Source: Rhipicephalus microplus
Lineage: Eukaryota > Arthropoda > Arachnida > Ixodida > Ixodidae
Direction of reading: 5' to 3'
Length of the DNA stretch: 64,000 bases
NCBI RefSeq assembly: GCF_043290135.1
Contig: NC_134704.1
Coordinates: 15,082,001-15,146,000, forward strand
The translations under genes were made by a program, and so were the position numbers. Below the pieces are notes generated by a model. That model searched no databases. It saw nothing but the letters and a program-made list of their open reading frames with translations, and was not told where the DNA came from. Positions 1-15,735 of the stretch are shown here, piece by piece (the stretch's first letter is position 1; each line of letters begins with the position of its first letter).

Positions 1-675
1 TCACAAATTTTGTTGGCAAATAAATTTATATTTTGTTTACAAAATATTTTAAAATGTTTAGTTTTGTAAAGAAATTTTGTTCGAACTTCTTGTGCGCCTT
101 TATATACATTGTGTTCACGATCTTGTTACTAGCGCCACGTAGTAACAATGTTTGAAATACCACTACCAAGCTAGTTTCGGTTTCGGTGAATGGCTCGCGC
201 TCTCTGTGTGGGCTAGCAGCAAGGTTACTCAATACAAGTACGTTCGCCCCCTTTAAGACTAAGCCTTTCCTGCTGGGCATGCACCAAATTTACCGATCAC
301 AACCATTGCTCAAGAATAAAACTTGGGGCGTGTTTCTAAACCACACGTTCCGAAACAGTCGCCGTCGCTCCAGTGCGGCAGCGCGATCATTTGTCCCACA
401 CAGCGCTTCAACTATTTATGATGTTAAGGCGAACGCGTTAGAACGTCCCATAAAACGCGAAAATTGGCTGTCGGCGTCCCTCGTTGGCGGGGTCAACACG
501 AGTGAGGCGAAAAATCACGTGTTTACGTGACAGATTGCAAAATTTGTAACGTTACCGCAAGTGCCCATGGTGTCACATAACGTGGCGTCACATAATGACA
601 TCGTCACTTGGGGGACGGTGGGCAATCGCGGAGTCGGTGCATAATAAGGAGAGGCCCAGCAATATAAGCTGCTGC

Positions 676-693
676 ACCCCCCCCCCCCCCCCC
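676..693 (+). repeat. Poly-C tract
   Basis: A run of C in an otherwise unremarkable region. Similar C or G runs occur at 17010-17026, 38650-38669 and 46176-46191. Confidence 0.95.
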
Positions 694-836
694 AGAGGCA
701 CTGCGAATTGATTGAGAAGAAAAAGAAACTCGCTTTCCCGTTATAGTCGTTGTAGGCGAATAAAAAAAACAAATAAAAATCTATGAGGGTGCTTTTTTTT
801 TCTGTATGGTCCTGCAGCCTTCGTTTTTACCACGTT

Positions 837-1104
837 TTGTTTCGAGATTCGCCCCGCCGCGGTGGATTAGTGGCTAAGGTACTAGGCTGCTGACCCGCAG
901 GGCGCGGGTTCGAATCCCGGCTGCGGCGGCTGCATTTCCGATGGAGGCGGAAATGTTGTAGACCCCTGTGCTCAGATTTGGGTGCACGTTAAAGAACCCC
1001 AGGTGGTCGAAATTTCCGGAGCCCTCCACTACGGCGTCTCTCATAATCATATAGTGGTTTTGGGACGTTAAACCCCACATATCAATCAATTGTTTCGAGA
1101 TTCG
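837..1104 (+). mobile_element. Ruka-type SINE with 15-bp target duplication
   Basis: This is a full-length tRNA-headed tick SINE at 852-1089. The head (ccccgccgcggtgg) has A-box-like and B-box (ggttcgaatcc) pol III promoter motifs. The body contains gtgcacgttaaagaacccc and ggttttgggacgttaaac, and the tail is atcaatcaat. Perfect direct repeats ttgtttcgagattcg flank it at 837-851 and 1090-1104. SINEs encode nothing and rely on LINE enzymes. Confidence 0.92.
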
Positions 1105-2940
1105 AGTATGTGTGCTCTGTCAGGTGTGACAAGTGACAACTCGAACTTTCCGCACGAGTGGTACGTCGCTCGTGCACTGCTGTCACGTGCACGTGCTTAT
1201 ATTTCATGTGATTATTGAGAACTCTGTCGTGATGCGGCGCCAAACACACGTAACAAAGCTTATTTCAGTAGGTGATTGCATGTGTGGTAACAGGGCTGGA
1301 ACTTATTACCGGACAGGTTCTTGTTAATTGCTGGTGAATGGTCTTAACTGAAAGAACTGAGGCATAAGGTGTGAAGAGGGGAGATTTCATTTTTTTTACA
1401 TTGTACTTCATATTTTTTTTCGGGAACACAAAGGGTATTTTAAGAAATATGTCCAAAATCTTCAGAAGTCAGAGAAATGCGATATTTTTTTGATGCCTTC
1501 ACAATCACTTTTCTGTTGCCACAGGCATTTTAAGATTCTTAATACATCATTTGGTATATTGATTAAGAAATTTAAATTATTAACCTTTTATTGTGGAGTT
1601 AGGCATTTAAGTCAAATGAGGGAGTTAATCATGCGAAGAAAGTATCACAGCTTCGAGATATGGAAGAAGCGGCATCTAGTAATTATTGTAGCGCAATTAA
1701 ATTAAACGAAAATCAATGGCGAAGCTGAAACCGATGTGCAGAAGGAGCGGACGTGCAGAATAACACCACTGTTCAAAACAGCAATTACAGAGGTGTCATT
1801 CTTCGGCGTTCGTAAACTAATGTCTGTCATGCATGCTATAATTACAAGCGCAGCCGACACACTCGCACAACGAGGTTGGTTTAACGACGCTCAGTCATTC
1901 TGGATGTCTGAATATCTCAGTATAGCGCTTTTTCGCGTTTCCGTTTCGTTCTCGTCGTTCAACTTGGGTGAGAAGTTGCTTTTTCGAAATCTCAGGACTG
2001 AAAGGGGTTTTTCTGACGGGGACTTCAATTCTGCCATTTCGCATTACTGCCCAACTAATTAAAAAGTTGACTAACTCAACTTTCTTAGTTAACACCCATA
2101 ATTATTTATTCAACCTTCATTACAGGGGCCCTGCCACACTTTTAGAGCATAGTCAGAAAACACTCGCGAACATTATTAGCCCAGACTCCTGAGAACTCGT
2201 GAGTCAAATATAGCGTAGCACGCGGCCTGAAACTTACATTAAACTCTCTAAGTCAGCTTGACACCGCTTCGTGTTCTCTCGAAAAGTGTTGTAAACTCAA
2301 AGGTCATTGCGTCACAAGACCAAATATCACGCATTGGCAGATTTGAGCGTGGCGCGCTAAGAGTTACTGCGGCCACCGCGGGAGGCCGCGACGTGTACGT
2401 GCGCGCGCGCACGCGCGATTTGAAAGAGAGAAAGTCGCGTGTTTGAAAGAGGGAAAAAAGAGAGAAAGAGAGTGTTCATGGCAGGTTCATGGCCACGAGG
2501 CGCGCGTGCCGTACCATCTTGCCCCGTGCCAGACTGTTTACATGCAGTTAGTCTATCCCTGCTTAGCTTCCAGCGCTTTCGTCGGGACGAGAGGAAGTGC
2601 AGCCTGTGACAAATCTTGGCAACTCCGCTCGTATACTGGGCAGGTTCTGAAAATTTCTCTCAATACGCAGTGAGGCGATAAGCTTCTTCACTGATTTCAT
2701 TCCATAGTTACTTGGAAAATTGGAGAAGTAATTGTGAAGGCATCGATTGAATATTGTATTTGCCTAACTTTTGAGAATTAATGACACATTTCTTGAAACA
2801 CCCAGTATATTAGCTATAATATTATTTTCCATGCGCCCAGGAAAAATAAATTCCTGCTTTTGTTTTTTTTCTTTTTTTCTGAAACATGCGCGAAAAAAAT
2901 TCTGCTGGTTCCCTCGCTGTCAAGATGACATACATTCACA

Positions 2941-2941
<1 letters not shown>
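1105..2941. other. No gene recognised
   Basis: This is AT-rich sequence with short chance frames only. A GC-richer patch near 2380-2520 contains an alternating gtgcgcgcgcgcacgcgcg run. The first 836 bases of the window are likewise without a recognisable gene. Confidence 0.6.
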
Positions 2942-3004
<63 letters not shown>

Positions 3005-3030
3005 GATGTTGTTGTTGTTGTTATTATTAT
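2942..3030 (+). repeat. (ATT)n / (GTT)n microsatellite
   Basis: An ATT tract is followed by GTT units and three more ATT units. It gives spurious poly-Ile, poly-Leu and poly-Asn frames. Confidence 0.97.
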
Positions 3031-6000
3031 CAGGACCATCGTCTTGTGTTTCGCGGCTAATACGCAACTCTTGCTTTTGGGGAACTATGCAGGGCTTGAA
3101 ATTTGTGTTGTTGTTCGCCACATTTTGTTTTTCGCCTGGCAGGACTTTTGAGAGGTTGTTCGAAAAGTAGGGACGCCCATAAGTTAATTAATTCGTTGAA
3201 CTGACATAGTTTGTCATAACACTGCATTGTCACTTTTGTCTAGCATTCTTTGGCTACATGTCGTTCACCACACCGTAGAATATCGAGAAGAAAAATAATT
3301 TTGCGTCATGTTGTAAAAGCACGAACTATTTAGCTTGATACATGTATTTGGTGTCGATATTTTCCAGCGCACATTGAATTATGCGGCACCATTAAGCCCA
3401 ATGCTGAAGTTATCTGACTAATACGGGAGTGTTAGTCAGTGCCTCTCATACTATAACGGCCAGTGTGAAACATTTTTTTAAACGGCCGCCGTCATGTTGC
3501 ATCTGACAAAGAAAAGCGAGTCATTAGAATTCCCTTTCTTTCACTCATAGCAGACTTTGTGTTCTTGACTTCGAAAGTCATTTTCTAAAATAAACTGTCT
3601 GCTTGAGCTTTACGCTAAAGCGTCATTGTTTAGAGAATGAGCTAGTCTGTAACGGTTTCATCCAGGCTGTTTAACACTTTCATTTTACCCCAATATACTG
3701 TGTGCTTGTTTCTGTGTATGTCGGAAAAGCCAAGGAGTTCACTGCAAATCATCAGTCAGAAAGCATTCTTCCTATAGTGACTCTTCGCAGTGTGCTGCTT
3801 CTTAATGCAGTAACTTTTAAAGTGCAGCTAGAGAGAATAATTAGTCGGAACATAACATTTTAATAATTGAACTTACCTGACTGCCCAGCACAGCGCGAGT
3901 CATTGGGTGCTACGTGAAGTAACTTTTTCGGAGCACCCTTTAAAAAAATCGAACAATTAATTTTTATCATTAGGTGTCTGTCACCCATACTTAATTTGGA
4001 TAATTTAAAGTTTAAAAATATTTAGGCTGTTTATTATCGTGGCTTTGTGACGCGAAGCGGCGGAAAACACCCGTTTTTCTTTCGTTTTGTCTGTTTGCAA
4101 AGGCACTGTAACAAGTAATATTGTAGTCATTGCCGCCTGACAGATTTTGACAGATTGTCGTCTTCACGAAGGAACGCCGTACTTGAACCACGGGTGACGC
4201 TTAAAAGTTGGCTGTAATAGTATAACAAATTAATCAAGAATTTGGCACATTGTGTAATTTTGTAGCGTTTGCATACTACAGACGAAGCTATTTCGATCGT
4301 GGGATCAGTTCTGTCTCGCGCAATATCGACGTAAGCTGATTTTTTTCAGAAAACAAAGGCAACGATCGAGTCTGTATGCCAATATATTTTTGAACAGACT
4401 CTACGTTTAGTGTACCGGAGCTTGTTTCTACCGGTAAATGAACGCGATATGTTTAGTTGGGGCTTTCCTGGTTACGTTTGCGCAAAGCAGACCGCGATGT
4501 CTCAGGTTGTGTTCGAACATAAGAAGAAACCTTGTCTCACATACTTTTTTATCTGTCGAACTAACTGTTGCGTCACATGATTCAATGTTTGATACTTTCT
4601 ATGTCTGACGGCGTAAAATTAGATAATATAAAAAGGCACTAAAAAGAGAGAAATTCAACCAGCTCCGCTTCGCGATGCTGGTGGCGTTCCCTTTGTCAGG
4701 CTAACATATATATGTCTTGCAATTATTTCAAAAGATGCGTTAATTGCATCACTTCTCTTCATTAAACACTCTTTGTTAAGCTTTGGAGTGATGGTGAAGC
4801 TATTACCTGTAATAATCACCAAGTAGCACGTGACAGTGGTGGGACTTGGTGACGCGCACTACGAGTTAACTAATTACCTCCTTCCTTTTTAGTGAAAGTT
4901 GTGCGCAGAGGGACTTGCCCAATTTGTGTGGCACAAACGCATGTATGATGATGATTATGGTTTTTTTTTTCATATTCCGCACGGATTTCTGCGATACATA
5001 CCCGTTTGTAGGGCTAATTGTTGCCCTGCTCCTATTTAGTAGACCAGCGGTGAGGGATGGGACTTACCCAATGGTTGTAGCACACGCCCGGCCATGCTGC
5101 CCGCGGATTCCGGACGTGAAAGGCTCGACCGAGAACGGATCATCATTTATTGTACGCCGCTGAGCATTTTTTTTTTCAGGGTAAGCATAGACACGAGGTC
5201 ATTTTTACCGGTTGACCGATAGAAAACGAGAAAAGACAGTCGTATGCAGTTGCGAAAAAAGAAATGTTTATTTCGTAGAAGTATCCACTGCAAGGCTTTT
5301 TAAGAGTTCTACAGCACGTCTTGTACACAGGGACAAAAGAAAAAAAAAACACAACTGTCGTACATTACTATATTATATCATTATGTGAACATATTATAGA
5401 CGAATAAAACAAATCTTACGCATCGCTTTATGCACATCTATGCTACAGTAACAACTATACCACACTGCGCTTGATGCAAGAGAGAGAGAGAGATCAAAAA
5501 AAAAGAAAGGGAGGGGGGCAAGCGTGGTTACGGTGCAATTTTGTGATGATTTGTCAGCACATCACCCTCCTATTGATGTACGAATAGTACCTTGATCATT
5601 GTTGTAGCGCCTCAGAGTGATTTCAGATTTCCGACTTTTAAATTAGTTCTCGGTCGCACAATATCTAATTCCATGCCATACCATATACCATCATACATCG
5701 ATCTATAAGTCGGATGCGTTATACCCGTACAACTTGCTTTCCCCATGCAATCCGCATAAACATTGCGTATTTTACTAACTTTAACTTTAAACACACAATA
5801 TGTGTGTCGGACATTTTTTAATTGTTGTTGTTGTTGAATCGGAACGCTAACAGACAATAAAGTAAAATGCGGGAGTAAAGCAACACATTACCACATGAAA
5901 CAAAAAAGGAAGTATTATATGTACAAGACATGTGCATGTTTTACATTTGATGAGCGAGTTCGGTATATGCATATAGACTATCTACACTTAAAGCTATGAG

Positions 6001-8259
6001 CCTGGATATGAATGCGGACGGGAAATCGGGGGAAAACCCTAATAATGGCCGCGTACGAGCGTACGACTTGCTTACACCAGGAAGAAAACATCATTAAATA
6101 GCGACAACGCGACAATGATAACTCATTACTGCACGAAACTTGCTTACGGCCGTTAACACGTCTTGCCTTTACTTCGACACGTAATTCCGTCCAAAGAAAG
6201 GCCTCAGATAACCAAAAAATCTGCTTTTAGGAACTGCCTTTTTTGTACGTTCAACATTTTATTCTTCCGATGTGGGCAGTGGTTTTGTACCAGCTCCCAC
6301 AGCTAATAGTAAAGTCCTGGTATAAAAGTATAAAAGTGGAAAACCACGCTTCATATGTCGGTCGTCTATTGCACACCTCAGCTGTTAGGCGACGTAGCCT
6401 TCTTTTTTAATTGTATTGTATATTTTGTCATTGTGACCTTCGTCACGTTGTATAGTATACGGTGTGGATCTGGATATATCTCATTGCTTGAGCATTTGGA
6501 GTGACACGCTTTAATTGAACTAAAACACAAACGTTGCTGTTGAAGTATAAGGGGGCCGTATACGAAATGCCGTGAAATACTAAAACACCAACAGCACAAG
6601 GTGCGAGGTGCCGTAGAAAGTTTAACAAAAGGTGTACTGACAACATCACCTCTCACACACGCTCATCACTCGTTCACCGGAAGCCCTTCAATTGTAAAAT
6701 TCTCAAAATGCATCTCAAACACTTTCCCAACACACAATCCAGTCTTTCCAGCACACGATAGATATACAAGGTATTGCTTTTGGATTCAAGTTCCTTCTGA
6801 GATTTGGCACATTTGTTTTTTTTTGTCAGGGTTTTCAGGATTGGCGTACATTTTTCGCTTTTAGCAAGTGAGCCACACTGGGTGTAGATAAAGAAGATTG
6901 CGACGTTTCTGGTAACACTGTAGATAAGATAACCTGATAACAGCAAGTTTGCAGTACACACAGCAGGTTGGAAGGAACTCTGAACGCGTGATTTTCGCGT
7001 CTCCTTTCGCTATTGGTCCGCTGAACAGCCACCTTCAATTGGCGACCAAAGTACGACGTTCAGAATAAATCGAGCATATTTGTTTTGTTCAGCACCCACT
7101 TCACGTTGTCTACCACAGCTGTTATTCAAGTGTTTTCGGGTTATTTAAGGGAATACTATACTATAGAACAATAAGTTCAGCTTTATGGGTAACCAACGTT
7201 GCTAAAATCCGAAAAAGCCACGTGCGAGTTTCAATGAATAATAAGGGAAAGCAAAAAAAAAGAGAAAAAGCCGTAAGACGAATGGCAATGTCACATTGAA
7301 GTTACCGCAACAAGTCTTTGTGACGTCATAAGACTTGACGAAGTCTGTCCGAGTCTAGATGATTATTAAGTGGTGAGAAAGGATTGAATTCTATTCAAAG
7401 GAGCCAAAGGTTAGACGTGGCTAGTCTGGAGACCTTTTCACTGCGCTACTTAAACCTCAGATCAGCAAATAAACTTCAGAGTACTTGACGTCACATTCAC
7501 GTGCCGCTGAAGTCAAAGCAAGTTGGAAACTCGTTTTACCTTCTATTAAAGAACCTCTCACGACAAAGTTGGTCGAAATCTACTTCTCGAGCCATACATT
7601 ATTAGCGCAATCTTACTTCTTTTCGGTCTCTACTTTAGGTTTGCTCACAACGACGGAATGCGGAACACTATAGAAACGTGGACTGTATACAGCCCTGCAC
7701 AAGCGCATTGAGTGTGCTGAAAAGGTACATCTTGCTAACGTTCACCAACTCCACGTTCACCAACCGACACACGAGGACAGAGCGCTCTGTCCTCGTGTGC
7801 CGGTCTGCTCGGCCGTTTCTTCTTCCCCGTAATGCGCTATACCAGTTCAAGTACGACGAACCAACTCGCCCAATCTTCAACACACGCACAAAACTGGCTT
7901 TACTCGCGCCGCTCACAAACTCGACGAACACGTTCAGGACATCTAACAAATCAGCAAAACTGAGCTGCACTTTGGGAAGGACGCAGAAAATGGTAGCAAT
8001 ATTTGAAAGAAAGGCCCATGGCTGATGAAAGGATGCAAGATCGGTTGTTGGAGTCATTAAATACTCGTCACGATGGAGTAAAATGTGTCGAGGTGGAGAA
8101 AATGCAGTGACGTTACCTGAGTATTACTCGCACCAGCCAAAAGTGGCACGTCCGCAAATAAATAAAAAAATTGCTTTCTCGCATTAGTTACCAGACGCTT
8201 TTAGCATTCAGTGCAGTCTTAAATAAGAAAGTGCATCATTTTTGAAATAGTTTTTTTTT
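3031..8259. other. No gene recognised
   Basis: This is a long AT-rich stretch with only short chance frames. It contains a GA-rich tract near 5480-5515 and the palindrome at 7768-7799. Confidence 0.6.
7763..7804. repeat. 32-bp perfect palindrome
   Basis: Bases 7768-7783 (cacacgaggacagagc) are followed immediately by their exact reverse complement (7784-7799), with no spacer. With one mismatch the symmetry extends to 7763-7804. No flanking duplication was seen. Confidence 0.9.
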
Positions 8260-8530
8260 AATATAAGCTAGAGACCCCGCCGCGGTGGTCTAGTGGCTAA
8301 GGTACTCGGCTGCTGACCCGCAGGTGGCGGGATCAAATCCCGGCTTTGGCGGCTGCATTTCCGGTGGAGGCGGGAATGTTGTAGGCCCGTGTGCTCAGAT
8401 TTGGGTGCACGTTAAAGAACCCCAGGTGGTCGAAATTTCCGGAGCCTTCCGCTACGGCGTCTCTCATAATCATATGGTGGTTTTGGGACGTTAAGCCCCA
8501 CACATCAATCAATCAATATGAACTAGAGAC
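8260..8530 (+). mobile_element. Ruka-type SINE with 16-bp imperfect target duplication
   Basis: This is a full-length copy at 8276-8514 with head, body and a (CAAT)n tail. The flanks aatataagctagagac (8260-8275) and aatatgaactagagac (8515-8530) differ at two positions, so the insertion is older than the copy at 852. An (AT)n tract follows closely. Confidence 0.9.
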
Positions 8531-8553
8531 AAACATACCACGAAAATTTAAAG

Positions 8554-11296
<2,743 letters not shown>

Positions 11297-11299
11297 GCT

Positions 11300-11523
11300 C
11301 ATAGGCGTGCGCACAGGGTAGAGGGGGGAGGGGTTTGAGTCTGCCCCATACCGTTAATCAGTCGGATCTGTCCCAGCCATTGTTTAAAGAGCACCCATGA
11401 AGAACAATGTTTTTTTCGGACTTGATCAATGGCGACGGAAGATTGGGGGGGGGGGGGGGGTGCTGCGACAATACCGTGCATTTCCCTTTTACATGCAATG
11501 GCGAAACCCTGAACACGCCTATG
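11300..11523. mobile_element. Small inverted-repeat DNA element with G-run
   Basis: The ends are inverted repeats: cataggcgtgcgcacagggt at the left, and the reverse complement of the right end reads cataggcgtgttcagggtt. The trinucleotide gct flanks both sides (11297-11299, 11524-11526). A run of G lies inside (11444-11460). It has no coding capacity, so it is a non-autonomous (MITE-like) element. Confidence 0.65.
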
Positions 11524-13031
11524 GCTACGAGGTAGCATAGGCAGACTTTGTGAATGCTACGTCATCCACCACGTCCGACGTCACGTGAGGGCGCACTTCT
11601 TCACCGGGAAATGTACAACTTCGCTTAGTCGGTGTTGCGTAGCTATAGCGTTATTATACACATCGCAAAACGCAGGGAGCGCATTGCATCGGCGCGTCGT
11701 CCTAAATCCTCGAGCCACAGTAAGGCGCTTGTGGGGACACCAGCTTCTTTCGTGGCTGCGAGCAGCCTTTGTGTGCTTCACAAAAAGACAAAAATAAGCA
11801 AAAACACATGCACATACACGATACTGTAGTAACTCGAGATAGCACAGCCTTTGTCCATTCCACAAGCGTGCATGTTCCACCCCCACTCTGCAATGGTCTC
11901 CAAGCGTCGTAGAAAAGCACAAGAAGTCCAGACGTCAACAGTGCGTTGAATCCAGCGACACCAAACAATCGGGTGTGCCGGTACCATTGCATTCAGTCAA
12001 CACTCCTAGAAGTGCAACCAGGCATGTAGCACACGCCAACAGAGACGTACACAAGTGTCGTACTTACATCGCATTGCATCTTCTTTTATACGAAGAACAA
12101 AACAAGTTACACATATGCTGGGATGTTAACACAAGGTCGCCAAATGTTCTTGTATCAAAACTGGGCACACGACCTGTCGTCTCAAGATTTAGGAAATACT
12201 GTGAACATTCGTTGCCGTCTACCAACCAAACACAAATTTACGACGTAATGACAGTTACAGTATGCAGTTAGCCGTCACTATTCTGGCTCAGTAGCGGAAT
12301 ATTGACAGAATTTTGTCCTTGGCAATGCAAGAAGACAGGGGTGAACCAAAACTACATTCATTCGGCCTATGCACACGAAGCAGCTTGGTAGGGACGTAAA
12401 CGTCTATAGGAGTCACTTAATCGTACACAGGGCCTCACAGTGAACTTTTCTTCGTACTAGAACGAGAGCTGCCATAGTGGGTTCGCTTCTGCGTTCATCA
12501 ACGATATTAGCGCGCGCCGATAAGCGCACGGCGAGAGAACTATAAGTGGCGAAATGTGAAACGCACCACCGTAGTTCTTGTTCTAGCGAAACGAAGAAAG
12601 GAATCTGCGGCAAAGAAAGAGTGTGGCCGCAGACAAGTGTTGAAACGAGCACAGCCAGGGTCGGCACAACACCCTGGCGCAAGACACGTCGGCCTGATTT
12701 GAGCGGACGAGTCGGGGCGACCTCTGGTGGAAGGCGGCCATGAAGTGGTGACCGTGCCGGTCACTGGTAACTGTGAAGCGGCACGGCAATGTCGAAATAT
12801 GTCGTTGATCTCGGAGACTCGAACAACGGCACTGCAGCAGGATTAGTCCGGCGTGGCCGGTTTTTTCACTTTGGTGCTGTCACCGGCAATGTCGTGTGCC
12901 ACCAGGCACGGGGCAACAGTCGCACCGAATAGTCTCGCCATTAGCAGGGAGGCCTCGGGTTTTTGTTTTGTTGTTTGGGTGAAGAGAGAACGACGGTTAG
13001 TGAGGGTCGGTACAGCACAGGTCTTCGGGGC
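11524..13031 (-). other. Probable FGF 3' UTR and downstream flank
   Basis: This stretch follows the FGF stop codon on the minus strand. It is GC-rich near the stop (about 12540-13031) and poorer further left. I found no AATAAA or ATTAAA on the minus strand close to the stop, so the 3' end is unplaced. A minus-strand open frame at 12413-12682 begins with a hydrophobic run, but it has no family signature and is treated as chance. Confidence 0.35.
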
Positions 13032-13235
13032 TCATGGCTTGAAGTCCTTGACGCTTCGGGGCAGGAAGTTGGTGCCTTTCTGTCGCGGCCTGCGACCCCT
13101 CTTGACGTGTCCGTTCTTGCCGATGGACAGGTACCACCGCCAGCGCGTACCACGTGAGTAGCGCATGGACGAGTAAGTGGTGTACGAGTTGGGCAGCTCG
13201 TTCACCTGGAAGATGCACTTCTCCGAGCGTCGCTT
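13032..13235 (-). CDS. Fibroblast growth factor, terminal coding exon
   Basis: This exon encodes the C-terminal third of an FGF beta-trefoil, a secreted ligand that binds FGF receptor tyrosine kinases together with heparan sulfate. It reads 67 residues and a TGA stop (13032-13034), beginning KRRSEKCIFQVNELPNSYTT. Family marks are the conserved Cys in EKCIF, the Y-TYSS strand, the strand WRWYLSIGKNG, the basic loop KRGRRPRQKG at the heparin-binding position, and the closing FLPR. It opens in phase 0 right after a strong acceptor: a pyrimidine-rich tract ending TTTGCAG, with the AG just right of 13235. The intron sits where vertebrate FGF genes have theirs, before the E-C-x-F motif. It joins in frame to the exon at 22171-22274. 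The tail after FLPR is short (SVKDFKP), as in FGF1/2-like proteins. The subfamily cannot be told from this fragment. Family assignment is secure; the paralogue is not. Confidence 0.93.
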   Translation of the reverse strand, partial: KRRSEKCIFQVNELPNSYTTYSSMRYSRGTRWRWYLSIGKNGHVKRGRRPRQKGTNFLPRSVKDFKP

Positions 13236-14705
13236 CTGCAAAGGCAAAAGAAGAACGACAAGGAGTCAGCACAGTTCGCTCAGCACGTTATTTTTAAGAT
13301 AAAAAGGGCTTCGTTATTAGACCAACTGTCTTTAAGCACTAAAAATCATTGCATGTTACACGAAAGGCTAACACAAATTATGGGAGATGTACCGAGTGCA
13401 AAATAAAATGCTAGATGTAAAATACGCACTCAACAGTAAATGAAAGAAAATGAGAGAGTAACGTGAAAGTAAATGGAAAAATTCAGTAGACAAACTCAGA
13501 AGTAGGTTATGCTCAGTGTAATCGATTGAAGCAGAACAATGACAGTTATCAGCACGGTAGCACAAGAACTACACGAACATAATAATAGCTCTGTCTAAGA
13601 TATTATTCATGGCATAAAGGGTGACACAATTCATAAACTGATGTAAGTGGCGTGATGCGATTCACCAATGCGAAGACAACAATATTTGATAGACACGTCA
13701 TAATGGGATGCATATATGTCACTGAAAAATTATTGGTATACCTTTAGTTAACGACAAGCCAGATAGATATATAGAGGGAGTTTAAAAAGATAATACTGCA
13801 TAGTATCAAGGGCTACGAGAGGTAGTACATTCAAAAACACAATGATCAATAATGTCAGTTCGAATACCAGACACTTATAGCTCGTCCCTACAAAGGCACA
13901 AGCATGCGAGTAATTTCAAGTTTCGAGATACTTAAAACAGCTGTTCGGGGGAACAGTTGCGTGGTTTTGAAGCTGCCGCCAACCAAACGTGCAGCATGTG
14001 AAAACAGCGGTGCCTTGATCACTCATCGTGTGTCAACAGTAACATTGTAAAAAAACTGAATCATGCGGTACGTCTCGACCACATGAGTGCGGCACCAGTG
14101 CTAGTCCCTAATTCTTTTTTTTTTCTGGCTACAGTTCACAATCGAAACGCTGTGCCCAAATGTCCAAGTCATCACCTTGGTTATGCGACGTGATTAGAGA
14201 TCTGTCGTGTCAGATGTCGTGAAACCCCTGTGTGTAATACGCGCAGAATCTCGAAGAACTCGCTCATTAAACTAGTTTTTGAATAATTTTACATTTGTTC
14301 TGAAAGCAGCAAGCCGAAACGACATAGATTCATCGAAGGTTGCAAGTTTTGACTAATTTCAATGCTGCCGTAATGGTGGTGTTGATGTTCTTTCCGGTGG
14401 CGTTAGCCTGGTGGTCTTTGGCAACCGAGTTCTCGGTCCTTGTCTGCGTAAGTAATTCAGTCCGGTATTTCGAAGCATTGTCAGAATGATGCGCGATAGT
14501 TCCTTGCGCACTATATATACGTCGACCCAACTAGGAACACTATCTGTTTCACAATTTCGTGAGGAAACTTTCTTACCCCCATAGAGTTTTTCGGCCTGAA
14601 GAAGAAAAGCGCGGGCAGGGTAGGATGACCACTTCACCGCATTTAGTACAAGGCGGAGAAGCAGCACCGCTGCCTTTGGACTTTGAGGCAGAGGTGCACG
14701 AGTAA

Positions 14706-14811
<106 letters not shown>

Positions 14812-14818
14812 TTCCCTG

Positions 14819-15074
14819 TGTTGTATTCCCTTCGATTGATTGATATGCGGGGTTTAACGTCCCATTATGAGAGACGCCGTAGTGGAGGGCTCCGGAAATT
14901 TAGACCACCTGGGGTTCTTTATTGTGCACCCAAATCTGAGCACTCGGGCCTACAGCATTTCCGCCTCCATCGGAAATGCAGCCGCCGCAGCCGGGATTCG
15001 ATCCCGCAACCTGCGGGTCAGCAGCCGAGTACCTTAGCCACAAGACTACCGCGGCGGGGCTGTTGCATTTCCTT
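14819..15074 (-). mobile_element. Ruka-type SINE, minus strand, in FGF intron 2
   Basis: This is a near-full-length copy at about 14834-15059. On the plus strand it begins with the tail (cgattgattgata) and ends with the tRNA-like head (accgcggcgggg). It lacks a few bases of the ccaaaaccaccatatg body segment. Imperfect direct repeats tgttgtattccctt (14819-14832) and tgttgcatttcctt (15061-15074) flank it. It is in the same orientation as the FGF gene. Confidence 0.9.
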
Positions 15075-15661
15075 TCTAAGCGACAGAGTGGTTATACAGT
15101 CCCGTGCACATGTGACATCGATATCTTGCTTCTCGCTGGATTGACATGACATATCGTCCGTTTACTATTCAAGTGATATCTAATTTGTCTCGACGTGTCG
15201 CAGTGGTCGGTTTCGTTTGCCGCTACATAGTCTGAACTGCGTAAACAAGCAAGCGATTGGCTTAGCCTGTTGTAACGTCGATGCTTGCAGATAGCGCCGT
15301 ATAAGAAGATCGAAACTTTCCGGCCGCCACAATCCTTTGAAGTGAAGATTTCGAAGCCGCATTCACTTATCCACTATGAAGTCGGACGGCACAACGATCG
15401 GTACGAATTTTCGCATTCATTTTTTTTTTCAAAGATTAATATTTCAAAGTGAAGACCGGGTTCATCTTTGACGTGTATACATGTATAGTTCACGAATGCG
15501 ACAGCGAAAAAGCGCCGCGTTTCGAATCAATAAAGAAAGTAAAAGAAGAAAAAAGAGAAAAATATCTGACACCTTTGCCGGATATTTGTTTCTTTCACTT
15601 CGGTTTTCTGAAACATTTATCTAAGTATGTCTGGCCTCGAAAATACCTTCTTTGACAACGA

Positions 15662-15735
15662 TGAGGAAGGAAAGGAGGCCAACCTGACGCGCGTCCGTAT
15701 GCTACCCTGCACTGGGGGAAGGGTTGAATAGAATC
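15662..15735 (-). repeat. LINE 3'-UTR-like motif
   Basis: On the minus strand this reads cccccagtgcagggtagcat, then cggacgcgcgtcaggttggc and a CT-rich end. It is one of the dispersed copies of this motif in the window. Confidence 0.6.

Noticed and set aside
855..930. Functional tRNA gene
   Set aside because: The tRNA-like sequence is the head of a SINE with body, tail and target duplication. The same holds for the heads at 8276, 22402 and 60665.
2771..3170. Plus- and minus-strand frames with poly-Ile, poly-Leu and poly-Asn
   Set aside because: They are translations of an ATT microsatellite with no flanking gene structure.
12413..12682. 89-codon minus-strand frame starting with a signal-peptide-like run
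   Set aside because: It lies downstream of the FGF stop on the same strand, overlaps other open frames in GC-rich DNA, and has no family motif.
12853..13161. 102-codon plus-strand frame
   Set aside because: It is the antisense shadow of the FGF terminal exon.
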